From positions 1-54,621 of the forward strand of contig NZ_BOSH01000023.1 of assembly GCF_018403245.1 (NCBI RefSeq): a stretch of DNA of 54,621 nucleotides. Reading direction: 5' to 3'. This DNA comes from Paenibacillus sp. J2TS4. Its GTDB lineage: Bacteria; Bacillota; Bacilli; Paenibacillales; NBRC-103111. The notes below the pieces were generated by a model, which had not been told where the DNA came from, searched no databases, and saw nothing but the letters and a program-made list of their open reading frames with translations. A program made the translations under genes and the position numbers. Shown one piece after another: positions 17,242-25,424 of the stretch (positions are counted from its first letter, which is position 1; every line of letters begins with the position of its first letter).

Positions 17242-17661
17242 ATGATGAGGATAGCTGTTGTAGATGGACAAGGGGGCGGAATCGGCAGAGCCCTTGTCGA
17301 GAAGCTTAGACAAGAAATTCCGGACATCCGCATTATCGCTTTGGGCACCAATGCGCTGGCCACCTCCCTCATGCTTAGGGCCGGGGCGAATGAAGGCGCT
17401 TCGGGCGAGAACGCGATCGTGTTCAATGCGCCCAAAGTCGGGATTATTGCCGGAAGCATAGGGATCATCGGAGCGAACTCCATGCTTGGGGAGTTGACGC
17501 CATTAATGGCGAAGGCGATCTCGGAAAGCCCCGCCCATAAAGTGCTTATCCCCTTCAACCGCTGCCACCTGCAGGTCGTAGGAGTCAAGCCGATTTCGCT
17601 GCCGGAGCTGGTGGAGGAAGCGGTTGAGTGGATCAAGCAATACTGTGCTGGCGAGTCATAA
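17242..17661 (+). CDS. DUF3842 family protein
   Basis: A 139-residue cytoplasmic protein with an N-terminal Rossmann-like turn (RIAVVDGQGGGIGRALVEKL) and a glycine-rich middle (VGIIAGSIGIIGANSMLGEL). It closes with IPFNRCHLQVVGVKPISLPELVEEAVEWI. This matches my memory of the DUF3842 family of Bacillota, whose biochemical role is not established. The Cys-His pair (NRCHLQ) is a possible metal site. It follows the nickel/peptide-type transporter operon on the same strand after about 280 bp, so a link with metal or cofactor handling is possible but unproven. Its terminator follows at once. Confidence 0.8.
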   Translation: MMRIAVVDGQGGGIGRALVEKLRQEIPDIRIIALGTNALATSLMLRAGANEGASGENAIVFNAPKVGIIAGSIGIIGANSMLGELTPLMAKAISESPAHKVLIPFNRCHLQVVGVKPISLPELVEEAVEWIKQYCAGES

Positions 17662-17692
17662 GATCGGAGGATCTTAGGGCTCGTCTTTTTTG
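17652..17692 (+). terminator. rho-independent terminator after the DUF3842 gene
   Basis: Stem CGAG...TAAGATC, loop GGAG, GATCTTA...CTCG, then TCTTTTTT. It overlaps the last codons of the gene. Confidence 0.8.
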
Positions 17693-17730
17693 ATTCCTTG
17701 AAATTGTTAAAAAATGGTAGGATAAAAAAT

Positions 17731-17911
17731 AAGGTGTAATTATACACCCCAATTCTGCCAATTTAGCCATTTTTTCGATTAGGGTGTAAAAGTGCGCTCT
17801 ATTTTTCGCAATTTTTAAAAAAACGACGATTTCCCTAAATTAGGGGGTACTTTCGCACTTCAATGCCCATTTCGTGAAAAAGGTTGGATTTAAGAGGCAT
17901 TTTTGCACTTC
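17731..17911. repeat. tetrad palindrome element D (AAGTGCA class, inverted copy of C)
   Basis: Units lie at 17731-17750, 17781-17800, 17842-17861 and 17892-17911, with centres 50, 61 and 50 bp apart. Read on the minus strand it aligns along its whole length with element C. Units 1-2 and 3-4 are inverted relative to each other. The centre holds AAAAAAACGACGATTT. It lies between the DUF3842 terminator and an oppositely oriented gene. Positions 17912-18091 show no gene. Confidence 0.85.
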
Positions 17912-18091
17912 AATCCCCCTCCATTTGGCTAGAAGGAGATTGGGCGTCAAGCCCTGACTGCAAGACGGAGTCATAATACGATCATCCTCGACGATCGCGG
18001 GTTTTTAGAAACATTTTCAAAAAAACGTGATATTTACGCTTCTTTATTCGTCTATATAGGTGAAGGAGGATTTTTACTATCTAATATGGTT

Positions 18092-18514
18092 TTAAGGCAA
18101 TGTATAATCTAAGTCGGAATTATAGGATTGAATAAACCATTCATCTTGTTGCTTAATCAATGAAATTCGATCTATATTGTTTCTTTCTTCGTTATTGAAG
18201 CGGCTGGTGACTCTCACCTTTGCCTTCTTTTCGAACTTTCCATCACTTTGAATACTTAATATTTCATATTTTTGTACTTCTCCATACCAATGTCTTACAT
18301 TTATGACCATTTGGGGATTTTTGTTATCTATTAATCCGGAAATTGTTTGATAATCTTCCCTGACAAAGGCATCGTAAAACTTATCCAGTATATTTTTTAT
18401 TGCAGTATTATGTTTAGCATGTGGATTTGACATGTAGTTATACAACCAATATGCAGATAATAGCACGGTTGCAACGAGCAAAATAGAAGTGATTTTTTTA
18501 GCATTGGTTCCCAT
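18092..18514 (-). CDS. membrane-anchored protein of unknown function (NTF2/DUF4878-like)
   Basis: A 140-residue protein starting MGTNAKKITSILLVATVLLSAYWLYNYM, an N-terminal membrane anchor. The extracytoplasmic part (NILDKFYDAFVREDYQTISGLID...KYEILSIQSDGKFEKKAKVRVT) has the helix-then-sheet pattern of NTF2-like or DUF4878 domains. That assignment is tentative. The start at 18514 was chosen because GAGGAG lies upstream. A longer reading to 18568 has no such site. The gene is AT-richer than its neighbours. It is transcribed away from element E. Confidence 0.65.
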   Translation of the reverse strand: MGTNAKKITSILLVATVLLSAYWLYNYMSNPHAKHNTAIKNILDKFYDAFVREDYQTISGLIDNKNPQMVINVRHWYGEVQKYEILSIQSDGKFEKKAKVRVTSRFNNEERNNIDRISLIKQQDEWFIQSYNSDLDYTLP

Positions 18515-18672
18515 ATAATTTATATTTTTCTCCTCATTATAAATGAAGATTTTTCCAAGGGACAGCATACCCGCAGGCGTTTTGTTTATAATCGTATGTT
18601 ATTCCTGTTCTGGAGTCAACTGTCTCTGGCGACCCGGCGCACTTGCCGGAGGACGGGGGCGCCTCGGGGGCC

Positions 18673-18854
18673 TAACGAAACTGGGTAACCTTATTTGTGC
18701 AAAAACAGGCACGGCGGGATTGTAACGAAACTGGGTAACGCTATTACCGAAAAAATCGATAAAAAGAGGTGAAAAAGTGAAGATAACGATACACAGTTTC
18801 GTTAGGATTTAAAACAGGGCAAAAATGGCGATTTAACGATATGGAGTTTCGTTA
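18673..18854. repeat. tetrad palindrome element E (TAACGAAACT class)
   Basis: The clearest element. TAACGAAACTGGGTAAC occurs at 18673 and 18723. The inverted forms TAACGATACACAGTTTCGTTA and TAACGATATGGAGTTTCGTTA occur at 18784-18804 and 18834-18854. Centre spacing is exactly 50, 61 and 50 bp. Units 1 and 4, and 2 and 3, can pair over TAACGAAACT. Upstream, 18620-18670 is unusually GC-rich. Positions 18855-19079 hold no gene. Confidence 0.9.
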
Positions 18855-19079
18855 CGATCCGTAAATATAAATATTTTCCAATAAACTGCATCCAAGTATT
18901 ACGTTAAATAGCCTCTGCATTAAGGCGACATATTTATCCCCTTCTTAAGTATCCGAAATCGCATTTCGTCAATGCTGATTCCTCACCTTTTTCTGTAAAG
19001 GACATTCGTCAGAATCGTAAAATGTTTGTCTCCCTCAATGATGAACGCAAAACCGATATCCATCCGCAGGCGATAATGG

Positions 19080-19085
19080 TATAAT
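19080..19085 (+). promoter_or_regulatory. candidate -10 box (TATAAT)
   Basis: A consensus TATAAT lies 159 bp upstream of the CofE-like start and just before the leader hairpin, so the leader would be transcribed. Confidence 0.45.
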
Positions 19086-19112
19086 CAATTGTGGAACACA
19101 AAGATAAGATAA

Positions 19113-19175
19113 CAATAAGGAAGAACCTTTGTATGGCCCATCTAGATTATTAATGGGTCTCCTTATTGGTTTTTT
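19113..19175 (+). terminator. leader terminator / possible attenuator upstream of the CofE-like gene
   Basis: CAATAAGGA (19113-19121) pairs with TCCTTATTG (19160-19168), and inside it GGCCCAT pairs with ATGGGTC. GTTTTTT follows. An alternative pairing, ACAAAG with CTTTGT (about 19098 and 19127), could compete. It sits between the TATAAT box and the gene, so it would act on this gene's leader. No known riboswitch class is recognised. Confidence 0.55.
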
Positions 19176-19238
19176 GACGTGTTATATCCCAAACAAGCCT
19201 TGGCTTATTATTGTATAGGGCTGGAGGAGGCAATACTT

Positions 19239-20432
19239 GTGGCAAGAACAGTAGGTACTATTGTAAGAGGAATTCGCGCTCCCATCGTGAAGGAGGGGGA
19301 CGATCTCGTTCAGATCGTGGTCGATTCCGTTCTGCAATCTGCGCAGGCCGAGAATTTTCCGCTGTATGACCGGGATGTGATCGGAATTACGGAATCATTG
19401 GTCGCCAGAACCCAGGGGAATTACATTACGGTGGACCATATTGCCGAGCAAATCAAAGCGTTATATCCCGGGGATGAGCTAGCCGTTCTATTCCCTATCC
19501 TAAGCCGCAACCGGTTCTCGCTGATTCTTAAAGGAATCGCCATGAGCGGCAAGAACATCCATCTGTTCTTGAACTACCCTTCTGACGAAATGGGTAACCA
19601 TTTGATGGATGTGGAGCGGATGGACGAACTCGAAATCTCGCCTTTCACCGATGTGCTGACCGAGGACAAATACCGTGAGCTGTTCGGCGATCATGTCTCC
19701 CATCCTTTTACCGGAATCGACTATGTCGCTATGTATAAGCAGCTCGCGATTAACGATAACATTCAAATTTATTTGGCTAACGACCCTAAAGTGGCGTTAA
19801 AGTATACTAAGCAGATTCTGGCCGCTAATATTCACGACCGTCATCGGACTAAGAAGCTATTGAAAAAAGCCGGCGCCGAGCAAATCTACGGACTGGATGA
19901 CCTGCTGACTCAGCCGATTAATGGAAGCGGCTATAACCCGGAATACGGCCTGCTGGGCTCCAACACGGCCACGGACCGTACTCTGAAGCTGTTCCCAAGA
20001 GATTGCCCGGCGCTTGTACGGGAAATTCAGCAACAACTGTTGGAGAAATCCGGTAAAAAGATCGAAGTCATGGTCTACGGAGACGGAGCCTTTAAAGACC
20101 CGAAGGGGAAAATATGGGAGCTCGCGGATCCCGTCGTCTCTCCCGGCTACACGGATGGGCTGCAGGGCACCCCGAACGAGATCAAGCTGAAATACATTGC
20201 GGACAACGAGCTGGTCAATCTCGAAGGGAGCGCCATGGCAGAAGCCATTCGCCAAAAAATTAAAGACAAGGATCAGAAAGCCGGCGGCCCGGAAGAGTCT
20301 TCCCTGGGAACGACTCCGCGGCAGATTACCGATCTGCTCGGAAGCTTGTGCGATTTAACTAGCGGAAGCGGAGATAAAGGAACACCGATTGTGCTGGTGC
20401 AGCGATACTTCGATAATTACGCCACAGAGTAG
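19239..20432 (+). CDS. coenzyme F420-0:L-glutamate ligase-like (CofE) family protein
   Basis: A 397-residue protein of the CofE/FbiB family, whose archaeal members add gamma-glutamate to F420-0 using GTP. Supporting segments are VGTIVRGIRAPIVKEGDDLV, DRDVIGITESLVARTQGNYI and the C-terminal DGAFKDPKGKIWELADPVV. Bacillota usually lack a full F420 pathway, and homologues there may ligate glutamate to another cofactor such as a folate. The substrate is therefore open. The start is GTG at 19239 behind GGAGGAGG (TTG at 19236 is an alternative). The gene stands alone between a leader hairpin and two terminators. Confidence 0.8.
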   Translation: MARTVGTIVRGIRAPIVKEGDDLVQIVVDSVLQSAQAENFPLYDRDVIGITESLVARTQGNYITVDHIAEQIKALYPGDELAVLFPILSRNRFSLILKGIAMSGKNIHLFLNYPSDEMGNHLMDVERMDELEISPFTDVLTEDKYRELFGDHVSHPFTGIDYVAMYKQLAINDNIQIYLANDPKVALKYTKQILAANIHDRHRTKKLLKKAGAEQIYGLDDLLTQPINGSGYNPEYGLLGSNTATDRTLKLFPRDCPALVREIQQQLLEKSGKKIEVMVYGDGAFKDPKGKIWELADPVVSPGYTDGLQGTPNEIKLKYIADNELVNLEGSAMAEAIRQKIKDKDQKAGGPEESSLGTTPRQITDLLGSLCDLTSGSGDKGTPIVLVQRYFDNYATE

Positions 20433-20452
20433 CTTAGGCTGCTCTGTTTTTT
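20424..20452 (+). terminator. terminator after the CofE-like gene
   Basis: ACAGAG-T-AGC, loop TTAG, GCT-G-CTCTGT, then TTTTTT. It overlaps the stop codon region. Confidence 0.8.
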
Positions 20453-20506
20453 ATCCCGTTCAAACCCTTATTTATGTTGATTCGACTGGCTTCATAGCTT
20501 ACCCCG

Positions 20507-20541
20507 GCCCTCATCTTTATACATGGATGAGGGCTATTTTG
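20507..20541 (+). terminator. second terminator-like hairpin
   Basis: GCCCTCAT (20507-20514) pairs with ATGAGGGC (20527-20534), followed by TATTTTG. It separates the CofE-like gene from the manganese locus. Confidence 0.6.
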
Positions 20542-20648
20542 TTTCATTCAGACAACAAACCAATTAAATCATGGCCATCTTTTTGGGAAAATCACTTTAC
20601 TTTTAATAAAAATTGCACTAACATGGTAAATAGTTTCTGTAGGTAAAC

Positions 20649-20669
20649 AATTTTAGTTTAAACAATATT
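20649..20669 (+). promoter_or_regulatory. candidate MntR/DtxR-type operator
   Basis: The imperfect dyad ATTTTAGTTTAAACAATAT, centred on GTTTAAAC, lies 20-40 bp upstream of the first transporter gene. MntR is encoded at the end of the locus. Similarity to a DtxR-type box is only partial. Confidence 0.4.
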
Positions 20670-20688
20670 TTATGGAGGAGGGAAACTT

Positions 20689-21432
20689 TTGCGGACAACA
20701 ATAGACGTTACTAACCTGTCTATTTCATATTACGGGAAGGAGGTCCTGAAGGATGTCAGCTTCTCCTTTCAAACTGGCAAGCTGATCGGAATCCTCGGTC
20801 CTAATGGCGCGGGCAAGTCTACCTTAATGAAAGCCATGCTCAGTCTAATCCCGCGGGATACAGGGGAAATCAACTTTGCAGATCAACCGCTTAAGCTTGT
20901 CAGGAAAAACATTGCTTATGTTCCACAACGATCCAATATCGATTGGGATTTTCCTATCCTCGTCAAGGATACTGTATTGCTGGGTACCTATCCCAATATG
21001 GGTCTGTTTCGCCGCCCTAATAAAGAAGATAAAGAATGGGCTTTGGAATGTCTCCAAAAAGTCGGCATGGAAGCATTTCAAAATAATCAAATCGGCGAGC
21101 TGTCCGGCGGGCAGCAGCAGCGTGTTTTTCTGGCGCGCGCTCTGGCACAGAAGGCGGAGTACTTTTTTCTGGATGAGCCTTTTGTCGGGATAGATGTATC
21201 CAGTGAAGAAGTGATCATCCATATTCTTAAGGACCTGCGCAGCGATGGGAAAACCGTATTCGTCGTACACCATGACCTGAGTAAAGTAGAGAGTTACTTT
21301 GACAACCTGATATTAATTAACAAAGAATTAATTGGTTCGGGGCCTGTCCATCACGTCTTTCGGCCTGAATTAATGCAAAAAGCTTACCAATCACCATTCA
21401 CGATGATGGGAAATCTGGGGGTTGGCGTCTAA
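20689..21432 (+). CDS. mntB: manganese ABC transporter ATP-binding protein
   Basis: A 247-residue ATPase of the metal-type (MntB/PsaB/ZnuC) family, which energises Mn(II) uptake. Walker A is GPNGAGKST, the Q-loop region is YVPQRSNIDWDFPI, the signature is LSGGQQQRV and Walker B is YFFLDEPFVGID. The latter two segments are characteristic of the manganese branch. The start is TTG at 20689, behind GGAGGAGGG. It is the first gene of a four-gene set (ATPase, permease, binding protein, mntR). The assignment to manganese rather than zinc rests on family motifs plus the adjacent mntR. Confidence 0.9.
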   Translation: MRTTIDVTNLSISYYGKEVLKDVSFSFQTGKLIGILGPNGAGKSTLMKAMLSLIPRDTGEINFADQPLKLVRKNIAYVPQRSNIDWDFPILVKDTVLLGTYPNMGLFRRPNKEDKEWALECLQKVGMEAFQNNQIGELSGGQQQRVFLARALAQKAEYFFLDEPFVGIDVSSEEVIIHILKDLRSDGKTVFVVHHDLSKVESYFDNLILINKELIGSGPVHHVFRPELMQKAYQSPFTMMGNLGVGV

Positions 21433-22295
21433 TGGAGTTTTTTCAAGATTTATTCACCTATGCATTTTTACAAAAGGCCTTTTTCACTTCGATTATGGTC
21501 GGAATTATTTGCGGGGTTATCGGCTGTTTCATCGTTCTAAGAGGGATGGCGCTAATGGGAGACGCCATTTCACACGCCGTTCTGCCAGGTGTGGCACTCT
21601 CTTATATGTTGGGGATTAATTATTTATACGGAGCTGTCCTTTCTGGCGTTCTTACAGCTGTTGGTATTGGGGTGATTAACCAGAACAGCCGCGTCAAAAG
21701 CGATTCTTCCATCGGACTCGTCTTCTCGGCGGCATTTGCTCTAGGAATCATTCTGATTACGATGGCCAAGAGCGCAACGGATTTAACCCAAATTTTATTT
21801 GGCAACGTCTTGTCCGTTCGCTCGTCGGATATGTGGCTGACGCTTATTGTCGGGTGCATCGTCATTTTATCAGTTCTTTTGTTTTACAAAGAACTGCTTG
21901 TATCCACTTTTGACGAGACCATGGCGGCTGCCTACGGGCTCAAAACAGGCCTCATCCACTATGGCATCATGGTTCTTCTAACTCTAGTTACGGTAGCCTC
22001 CTTACAAACGGTAGGAGTCATTCTTGTTGTATCGATGCTTATAACACCGGCTTCCAGCGCCTATCTGTTGACAAACAGACTATCTACGATGATTCTATTG
22101 GCCGCGTCCTTTGGTGCGCTGTCCTCTATTATTGGCCTATATGTAAGTTTCATCTATGATTTGCCATCGGGTCCGGTTATCTCTTTGGCCACTACCGCCA
22201 TATTTGTTCTTGTCTTTCTGTTCTCTCCCAAACAGGGAGTTATCCGGCGCAAGCTTAAAATGAAAAGACAGAGAGTCGCTGCTCGGCAACAATAA
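21432..22295 (+). CDS. mntC: manganese ABC transporter permease (ABC-3 family)
   Basis: A 287-residue integral membrane protein with about eight or nine hydrophobic segments. Family marks are CGVIGCFIVLRGMALMGDAI, AVLPGVALSY near residues 50-60 and VSMLITPASSAYLLT, the ABC-3 (ZnuB/MntC-type) permease signatures. It forms the Mn(II) channel with the ATPase encoded just before it. The start codon overlaps the last base of the upstream stop (TAATG), so translation is coupled. The C-terminal tail is basic (RRKLKMKRQRVAARQQ). Confidence 0.9.
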   Translation: MEFFQDLFTYAFLQKAFFTSIMVGIICGVIGCFIVLRGMALMGDAISHAVLPGVALSYMLGINYLYGAVLSGVLTAVGIGVINQNSRVKSDSSIGLVFSAAFALGIILITMAKSATDLTQILFGNVLSVRSSDMWLTLIVGCIVILSVLLFYKELLVSTFDETMAAAYGLKTGLIHYGIMVLLTLVTVASLQTVGVILVVSMLITPASSAYLLTNRLSTMILLAASFGALSSIIGLYVSFIYDLPSGPVISLATTAIFVLVFLFSPKQGVIRRKLKMKRQRVAARQQ

Positions 22296-22320
22296 AAAGA
22301 AAAAGGGAGTAAGAGAAAAA

Positions 22321-23250
22321 ATGAGAAAGTTAATTTTATTATCCGCCATTGCTGTATTCCTTGTACTGACCGCTTGTGGACAAAGCGAATCCGGATCAGA
22401 TAAAAACGGTCCGTTGAAGGTGGTCACCACTTTCACTATTATTGAAGATTTGGCAAGGGAAATTGGGGGCGAAGACGTAGAAATCCATAATCTTGTACCG
22501 ACAGGAACAGACCCGCATGAGTATGAGCCGCTGCCTAACGACATTAAAAAAACAACCGATGCGGATGTGCTTTTCTACAATGGTCTGAATCTGGAAGGGG
22601 GCAAAAGCGGCTGGTTCTTCAAAATGATTGATTCGGTCGGGCAAAAAGAAGACAATATCTTCGTCCTGACAGATCGAGTGGAGCCCATGTATATAGGCGG
22701 AAAAGACGGACATGAAGAAGAAATCAATCCTCACGCCTTTATTGATCCTGCCGTCGGCATTAAAATGGCCGAGGATATGCGTGATGCTTTCATGAAAAAG
22801 GATCCGGATCGTAAAGAAAATTATGAAGAAAGAGCTGAAAAATATATTGCCAAATTGAAAGAGATTGATCAACTATACGAAGAAAAAATTAATGCTATAC
22901 CAAAGGAAAATCGCATTCTGGTCACGAGCGAACGAGCTTTTCAGTATATGACTTCTCACTATGGGTTGGAGGAAGCGTACATTTGGGAAATAGATACGGA
23001 AGAAAATGGTTCACCGCAGCAGATCAAGTCTCTTGTAGAATTTATTAAAGAAAATAAGGTGCCTGTTCTCTTTATTGAGTCCAATGTGGACGCTCGCCCC
23101 ATGGAAACTGTCTCTAAGGAAACCGGCGTTCCTATCGCCGATAAACCGATTTATTCAGACGAAATCGGGGAACCCGGAGAAGAAGTGGATACGTACATTA
23201 AATACTTAAAGTACAACATTGACCTGATTTATAGTGAATTAAGCAAGTGA
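22321..23250 (+). CDS. mntA: manganese-binding lipoprotein of the ABC transporter
   Basis: A 309-residue cluster A-I metal-binding protein. The signal peptide ends in lipobox LTAC (MRKLILLSAIAVFLVLTAC). Likely metal ligands are His in GTDPHEYEP, His in INPHAFIDP, the Glu of TSERAFQYM and Asp in KPIYSDEIGEPG, as in MntA/PsaA/MntC proteins. No His-rich loop of the ZnuA type is present, which favours manganese over zinc. The start at 22321 follows AAGGGAG. It captures Mn(II) outside the membrane and delivers it to the permease. Confidence 0.9.
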   Translation: MRKLILLSAIAVFLVLTACGQSESGSDKNGPLKVVTTFTIIEDLAREIGGEDVEIHNLVPTGTDPHEYEPLPNDIKKTTDADVLFYNGLNLEGGKSGWFFKMIDSVGQKEDNIFVLTDRVEPMYIGGKDGHEEEINPHAFIDPAVGIKMAEDMRDAFMKKDPDRKENYEERAEKYIAKLKEIDQLYEEKINAIPKENRILVTSERAFQYMTSHYGLEEAYIWEIDTEENGSPQQIKSLVEFIKENKVPVLFIESNVDARPMETVSKETGVPIADKPIYSDEIGEPGEEVDTYIKYLKYNIDLIYSELSK

Positions 23251-23315
23251 ACGGTTAGTCCGTGTACTTGTGTAAACCAGCTTCTTTGATAGAAAATAAG
23301 GAGAGGGGTGATGGG

Positions 23316-23726
23316 ATGCGGACCCCAGCAATGGAGGATCACCTCGAGCAAATTTATTTGCTATCCAGAGCAACAGGCTTTACCAGAGTTTCAGACGTAG
23401 CTGAAGCCCTGTCCATTAATGATTCTTCCGCATCCAAAATGGCACAGAAGCTAGGAAAAAACGGATACATTCTCTATAAGAAGTATGGCCGGATTTGGTT
23501 AACGGATAAAGGCCTTCGAGTGGGCCGGCAATTGTATAATAGACATCAATTATTGGAGGAATTTTTGCACCTCATTGGTGTTCCGGAAGATCAGGTTCAT
23601 TCAGAAGTGGAACAGATCGAGTATCACTTCAGTTGGAGTACCATCAACCGTATTCAAGGACTTGTCCGTTTTCTGGAAGAACAGCCATCCGTCATGAAAG
23701 AATTTCGTAAGAAACAATTGCTTTAG
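23316..23726 (+). CDS. mntR: manganese-responsive transcriptional regulator MntR
   Basis: A 136-residue DtxR-family repressor, close in length to B. subtilis MntR (142). The start MRTPAMEDHLEQIYLL aligns with MTTPSMEMYIEQIYML. Metal ligands known from B. subtilis are conserved as Asp8, Glu11, His77, Glu99 and Glu102. The position of His103 is Tyr: SEVEQIEYHFSW against NDVEGIEHHLSW. That could alter the second metal site. The HTH spans about residues 20-60 (VSDVAEALSINDSSASKMAQKL). The start at 23316 follows GGAGAGGGG. It most likely represses the mnt genes upstream when Mn(II) is plentiful. Confidence 0.9.
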   Translation: MRTPAMEDHLEQIYLLSRATGFTRVSDVAEALSINDSSASKMAQKLGKNGYILYKKYGRIWLTDKGLRVGRQLYNRHQLLEEFLHLIGVPEDQVHSEVEQIEYHFSWSTINRIQGLVRFLEEQPSVMKEFRKKQLL

Positions 23727-23782
23727 CATAAGAAACTTGCAAAAACTTTAAAATGATATGGAAATGATCCTATCTGGGAAAC

Positions 23783-23826
23783 GGGGCGCTTCTACGATCA
23801 AGAGAGAGTAGAAGCGTCCCTTATTT
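23783..23826 (+). terminator. terminator of the mnt locus
   Basis: GGGCGCTTCTAC pairs with GTAGAAGCGTCCC across a short loop, followed by TTATTTG. It is about 60 bp beyond mntR. The rest of 23727-23999 has no gene. Confidence 0.7.
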
Positions 23827-23999
23827 GAATTTCTTCCCAGACATGCACCTTAGCAAGCTTTCCTCACATCAAGTCGCAAATGCATCTTGATAATAATCAT
23901 GTTAAGATTTCAATTAATTGGAGATTTTTGTTGCTGAAAGGGTAAACATATAAAGTACGAGTATATTAGATCATCCTGTATAAGAGGAGGACAATGCTT

Positions 24000-25394
24000 A
24001 TGGAATACCGTGTGGAAAAGGATACTCTCGGCGAGATCCGAGTGCCTGCCGATAAGCTGTGGGCCGCTCAAACTCAGCGAAGCTTTGAAAATTTCCGGAT
24101 CGGCACGGAAACGATGCCTATCGAGCTTATTCGTGCATTTGCGATTCTCAAAAAAAGTGCGGCTCTCGCCAACGAACAGCTGGGCAAGCTGGCCGCTGAC
24201 AAAGCGAAGGCGATCGTCGCCGCAGCCGAGGAAATCATTCAAGGGCAATGGAATGAGCATTTCCCGCTGGTCGTCTGGCAAACCGGCAGCGGCACCCAAT
24301 CCAACATGAATGTGAACGAGGTCATCGCCAATCGCGCCAATCAGCTGCTGTCCCAAGGAGGCAGCGAGCTTAGAGTACATCCCAACGATGATGTCAACCA
24401 TTCTCAAAGCTCCAACGATACGTTCCCGACCGCTATGCATATGGCGGCTTTAACCGCTACCCAGGATCAAGTGCTGCCGGCAGCAGAGCAATTAAAGGCC
24501 ACCTTGCAGAGCAAAAGCGAGCAGTTCCAGGATATTATCAAAATCGGAAGAACCCACCTGCAGGATGCCACCCCATTGACGCTCGGTCAAGAGATCAGCG
24601 GCTGGTGCCGCATGCTGGACAAAACGACGGCTATGATCCGTTCCAGTGCGGAATCTCTAAGGGAACTGGCCATTGGCGGAACCGCGGTCGGCACCGGAAT
24701 TAACGCCCATCCGAAATTCGGGGAGACAGTCGCCCGGGAAATCAGCAGGCTGACGGGCACAAGCTTCGTCTCCGCAGCCAACAAATTCCACGCCCTGACC
24801 AGCCACGATGAAATCGTATATGTTCATGGCGCGTTGAAGGCACTGGCGGCCGACCTGATGAAAATAGCCAACGACGTCCGTTGGTTGGCGAGCGGTCCGC
24901 GAAGCGGAATCGGGGAGATCATCATTCCGGCGAACGAGCCGGGAAGCTCGATTATGCCCGGCAAGGTCAATCCGACCCAAAGCGAAGCTTTGACGATGGT
25001 CGTCTGCCAAGTGATGGGCAACGATGCGGCGATCGGATTTGCGGCCAGCCAGGGGAACTTCGAGCTGAACGTGTTCAAGCCGGTCATTATCTACAACTTC
25101 CTGCAGTCCGCCCGTCTGCTGGCGGACGCTATGCGATCCTTCAATGACCGTTGTGCGGTTGGCATAGAGCCTAATCCAACCGTCATCCAAGGTCACTTGG
25201 AGAAATCGCTCATGCTGGTGACGGCGTTGAACCCCCACGTCGGATACGAAAAAGCTGCCTCCATCGCCAAGCTCGCCCATCGGGAAGGGCTGACGCTTAA
25301 AGAAGCGGCCTTGCGCAGCAAGCTGCTGACAGAGGAAGAGTTCGACCGCATGGTGCAGCCGGAGCATATGATTCATCCGCGGGAGGAAGACTAG
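24000..25394 (+). CDS. fumC: class II fumarate hydratase
   Basis: A 464-residue enzyme of the TCA cycle that interconverts fumarate and L-malate. The class II signature GSSIMPGKVNP is present, together with SGTQSNMNVNEVIANRA, SSNDTFPTAMH and GRTHLQDATPLTLGQE, which carry the catalytic and substrate-binding residues. Length is standard for FumC. The start at 24000 was chosen over ATG at 23994 because AGGAGG lies nine bases before it. It stands alone, with a terminator upstream and a convergent gene downstream. Confidence 0.95.
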   Translation: MEYRVEKDTLGEIRVPADKLWAAQTQRSFENFRIGTETMPIELIRAFAILKKSAALANEQLGKLAADKAKAIVAAAEEIIQGQWNEHFPLVVWQTGSGTQSNMNVNEVIANRANQLLSQGGSELRVHPNDDVNHSQSSNDTFPTAMHMAALTATQDQVLPAAEQLKATLQSKSEQFQDIIKIGRTHLQDATPLTLGQEISGWCRMLDKTTAMIRSSAESLRELAIGGTAVGTGINAHPKFGETVAREISRLTGTSFVSAANKFHALTSHDEIVYVHGALKALAADLMKIANDVRWLASGPRSGIGEIIIPANEPGSSIMPGKVNPTQSEALTMVVCQVMGNDAAIGFAASQGNFELNVFKPVIIYNFLQSARLLADAMRSFNDRCAVGIEPNPTVIQGHLEKSLMLVTALNPHVGYEKAASIAKLAHREGLTLKEAALRSKLLTEEEFDRMVQPEHMIHPREED

Positions 25395-25424
25395 CCGGGA
25401 GGTATTCTCTGGATCCTTTCCGTG

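Noticed and set aside
24657..25376. 239-residue minus-strand open frame opposite fumC
   Set aside because: Antisense shadow of a highly conserved enzyme in GC-rich codons. No ribosome site or family match.
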